64,000 bases of DNA from Janthinobacterium sp. TND4EL3 (GTDB lineage Bacteria > Pseudomonadota > Gammaproteobacteria > Burkholderiales > Burkholderiaceae_D). The stretch lies in NCBI RefSeq assembly GCF_900156175.1, contig NZ_FTMV01000008.1, positions 186,001 to 250,000 on the forward strand. The letters run 5' to 3'. The notes under the pieces are model-generated. The model saw only the letters and a program-made list of their open reading frames with translations, made no database searches and had not been told where the DNA came from. Position 1 is the first letter of the stretch; every line of letters starts with the position of its first letter. The position numbers were made by a program, and so were the translations under genes. Shown one piece after another: positions 62,505 through 64,000 of the stretch.

Positions 62505-62921
62505 TTAAATACGGAAACAGCAATGGCGGATAGCGATAGGCGGTGCCGTTGGCCTCGCCAAGGTAATGAGCAAAGGAGGTTTGGCTGTATACACTACGGG
62601 AGTGTCATAAATAGCTAACGTCAGAAGCAGGACAACAGGTACGAAAGATGGGTGGTCGGCGACAGGCGTCTTGTCCAGCGACTGCCTGGACGCATCCCCC
62701 ACAGCATAAATTTGACACAACGTCGACTGATCAGTGTCCATGCCGGCGCAGTCTGTCATCGCGGGCATCGCAGACACCCCAACGCCTGCGGATATAACGG
62801 AACTACCGACTCCCATCGGTACGCCAGGGCATAGGTATGAAGCGACCGCATGCTGCATGAACAGCATGCTAAGTATCGCGACAAGAGCCGTGAACAATCG
62901 CACTGTGCGGGAGGTCTTCAT
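62505..62921 (-). CDS. Exported protein upstream of cusC
   Basis: Protein of 138 aa with a signal sequence (ends 'QHAVASY'), several Cys and Met, and a C-terminus 'PPIAIRHCCFRI' resembling that of small proteins found before OMF genes in metal islands. It also has a second hydrophobic stretch ('SFVPVVLLLTLAIYDTPVV'). Function unknown. First gene of the cus transcript, 116 bases after a CueR-type promoter. Confidence 0.65.
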   Translation of the reverse strand: MKTSRTVRLFTALVAILSMLFMQHAVASYLCPGVPMGVGSSVISAGVGVSAMPAMTDCAGMDTDQSTLCQIYAVGDASRQSLDKTPVADHPSFVPVVLLLTLAIYDTPVVYTAKPPLLITLARPTAPPIAIRHCCFRI

Positions 62922-63036
62922 AAACTATCTATACGGATGATATTCGTAGCCTAGGTTGTATCAAACCAACTGTCAAGCTATTGCTATGCTGTCACTTGAC
63001 CGTGAGCAAGTACGGATCCGAATGGCAGATATTATC

Positions 63037-63067
63037 ACTATACGCATTACCATAATGGGAAGGTCAA
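63037..63067 (-). promoter_or_regulatory. CueR-type promoter of the cus operon
   Basis: Minus strand -35 TTGACC (63062-63067) and -10 TATAGT (63037-63042), 19 bp apart. The left half-site ACCTTCC is perfect; the right one matches the CueR consensus at 4 of 7 bases. The centre lies at the same place as in the cop operon promoter. It points to the gene at 62921 and cusCBA. Confidence 0.65.
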
Positions 63068-63167
63068 TCAAAGACATATGCTTTACGTTTAATTGCTTGA
63101 CAAAAAACTTGCAATCGATGCACCATTTCCAGCAATTCCTTCGCTGGACCGGTGTCGACTGATTTCA

Positions 63168-64000
63168 ATGACGAATATCCATGAAACGGCTTATCCACGC
63201 CTGAAACAAGAGTTCACTGAGCAGGAGCTCGGGGCGATCTACACGCCTTCGCGCGCACAAATTGACCATATCTTCACTCTGTATCGCCAAGCATCGCATC
63301 GTACTTTTTTGCTGATCCAACTTATGCTGTTGCAAAGGCTTGGTTATTTCGTCCCCTTGTCGAGCGTCCCGTCTATCGTGGTGCGGCATATCTGCGAACA
63401 TAGCGGTCTGCGCGTTCCGGCAAAACGGGCGCTGGCGCAATATGATCAGTCCGGTAGCAAGACAACACACCAGCGCCGTCTGCGCGGGTACGTGGGGATC
63501 CGGGTGATGGACTCGTCCGATGAATACTGGCTGGAAGATCAGGCCCTGCAGGCTGCCCATACCAAGCAGGAGCTACCCGACATTATCAATGTCCTGATTG
63601 AAGAGTTGGTCCAGCGTCGCCTGGAACTGCCTGGATTCACCTACTTGTTCAGGCTGGCTCGCCAGTCCCGTACCAGCGTCAATGACGGCATCTATAAGGT
63701 GGTGGCTGGCCGATTGCCAACTTGCGTGGTCGAGCGTTTTGAACACATGCTCACTGCGGGTGAGAACCTGCGCATATGGGATAGCCTCAAACGCGAGCCG
63801 AAGCAGCCCAATGTGCGTGCGGTGACGGATTTCCTGGCCCACATTGACACCATGATCGCGCTGGCGCAGGATCTGCCCAATACCGAGGCCATCGCCGCAA
63901 CCAAGCGTGAACAACTCGTTTTGGAGGCGCGTGCCCTGGATGTGGCGGAAATGCGGCGGATCAAGCCACTCAAGCGCCACACCCTCATCGTGCTGCTGAT
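63168..64000 (+). CDS. tnpA: Tn3-family transposase TnpA (DUF4158 type), partial
   Basis: First 277 residues of a Tn3-family transposase, open at the right edge. The N-terminal DUF4158 domain is clear ('YPRLKQEFTEQELGAIYTPS', 'LLIQLMLLQRLGYFVPLSSV', 'QRRLRGYVGIR'). The DDE catalytic domain would be beyond the window. A complete gene of this type is about 1000 codons, ending near 66.2 kb. It reads right, away from the cus operon. Transposases of Tn4651 and relatives carry this N-terminal domain. Confidence 0.9.
   Translation, partial: MTNIHETAYPRLKQEFTEQELGAIYTPSRAQIDHIFTLYRQASHRTFLLIQLMLLQRLGYFVPLSSVPSIVVRHICEHSGLRVPAKRALAQYDQSGSKTTHQRRLRGYVGIRVMDSSDEYWLEDQALQAAHTKQELPDIINVLIEELVQRRLELPGFTYLFRLARQSRTSVNDGIYKVVAGRLPTCVVERFEHMLTAGENLRIWDSLKREPKQPNVRAVTDFLAHIDTMIALAQDLPNTEAIAATKREQLVLEARALDVAEMRRIKPLKRHTLIVLL

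Larger units (their letters stand above)
19564..64000. mobile_element. Tn4651-like Tn3-family transposon carrying metal resistance (extends past right edge)
   Basis: The left part has a divergent tnpT-tnpS resolution module and the right part a Tn3-family tnpA of DUF4158 type, 41 kb apart, with metal-resistance operons between. In Tn4651-type transposons tnpS/tnpT are likewise far from tnpA. The true left end lies at or left of 19,564, perhaps near 17.3-17.5 kb, and the right end is beyond the window, so neither terminal repeat is seen. Nested fragments of other elements lie inside. Confidence 0.7.

Noticed and set aside
62956..63162. Frame of 68 codons before tnpA
   Set aside because: Covers the CueR-type promoter on the other strand and has no ribosome binding site; a tnpC-like gene was considered, but there is no similarity that I can see.
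1..64000. CRISPR arrays, rRNA and tRNA genes
   Set aside because: No regularly spaced repeats and no rRNA or tRNA-like sequence were noticed by eye; a tRNA search program was not available.

Overview
The window comes from a high-GC betaproteobacterium. The chromosome-like part looks like Oxalobacteraceae (Janthinobacterium or Massilia type); this is inferred from gene content and protein style, not from a search. No rRNA, tRNA or CRISPR array was seen.

Bases 1 to about 13,540 look like ordinary chromosome: a TetR regulator (cut by the window edge), a gamma-glutamylcyclotransferase-like protein, a cytochrome c-FTR1 iron permease and a TonB siderophore receptor (each with a Fur-type box), AdhP-type alcohol dehydrogenase, a DUF4382 lipoprotein, an S8 protease, an ECF sigma/anti-sigma pair, and an Old Yellow Enzyme reductase divergent from a MerR regulator. 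Bases 13,790-16,962 hold a small set of uncharacterised genes including two HExxH metallopeptidase-like proteins.

From about 17.2 kb the window becomes a mobile metal-resistance island. A divergent coiled-coil gene and tyrosine recombinase (19,564-21,793) have the layout of the tnpT-tnpS cointegrate-resolution module of Tn4651-type transposons. The 5' part of a Tn3-family transposase (DUF4158 type) begins at 63,168 and runs off the right edge. The 41 kb between them is passenger DNA. Signs of nesting and decay are a diverged 3' fragment of a second tnpT (18,205-18,453), a Tn21-type terminal inverted repeat (21,870-21,907), a frameshifted Tn21-like transposase scrap (27,585-27,803) and a pseudogene with an in-frame stop (27,806-28,240).

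The passengers are, in order: (a) an envelope module with PepSY, PAP2, two COG4705 membrane proteins, a lipoprotein, a two-component system and an EamA protein; (b) a leftward heavy-metal RND operon (CzcI-like, MFP, RND pump, DUF3240, OMF) that continues into HupE, a membrane-anchor protein, a small exported protein and a His-tailed DMT exporter; (c) a copper-type two-component system; (d) a leftward arsenic operon with arsR, two LMW-type arsC, arsB, a glutaredoxin-type arsC, arsH, an FMN reductase and an arsN1-like acetyltransferase; (e) a rightward copper operon with OMF, multicopper oxidase, CusF-like, CopC, CopD, cupredoxin and CopA-type P1B-ATPase; (f) a leftward cusCBA operon in which CusB carries a fused CusF domain. 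Both copper operons (e and f) have MerR/CueR-type promoters with 19-bp spacers, but no cueR gene is present in the window.
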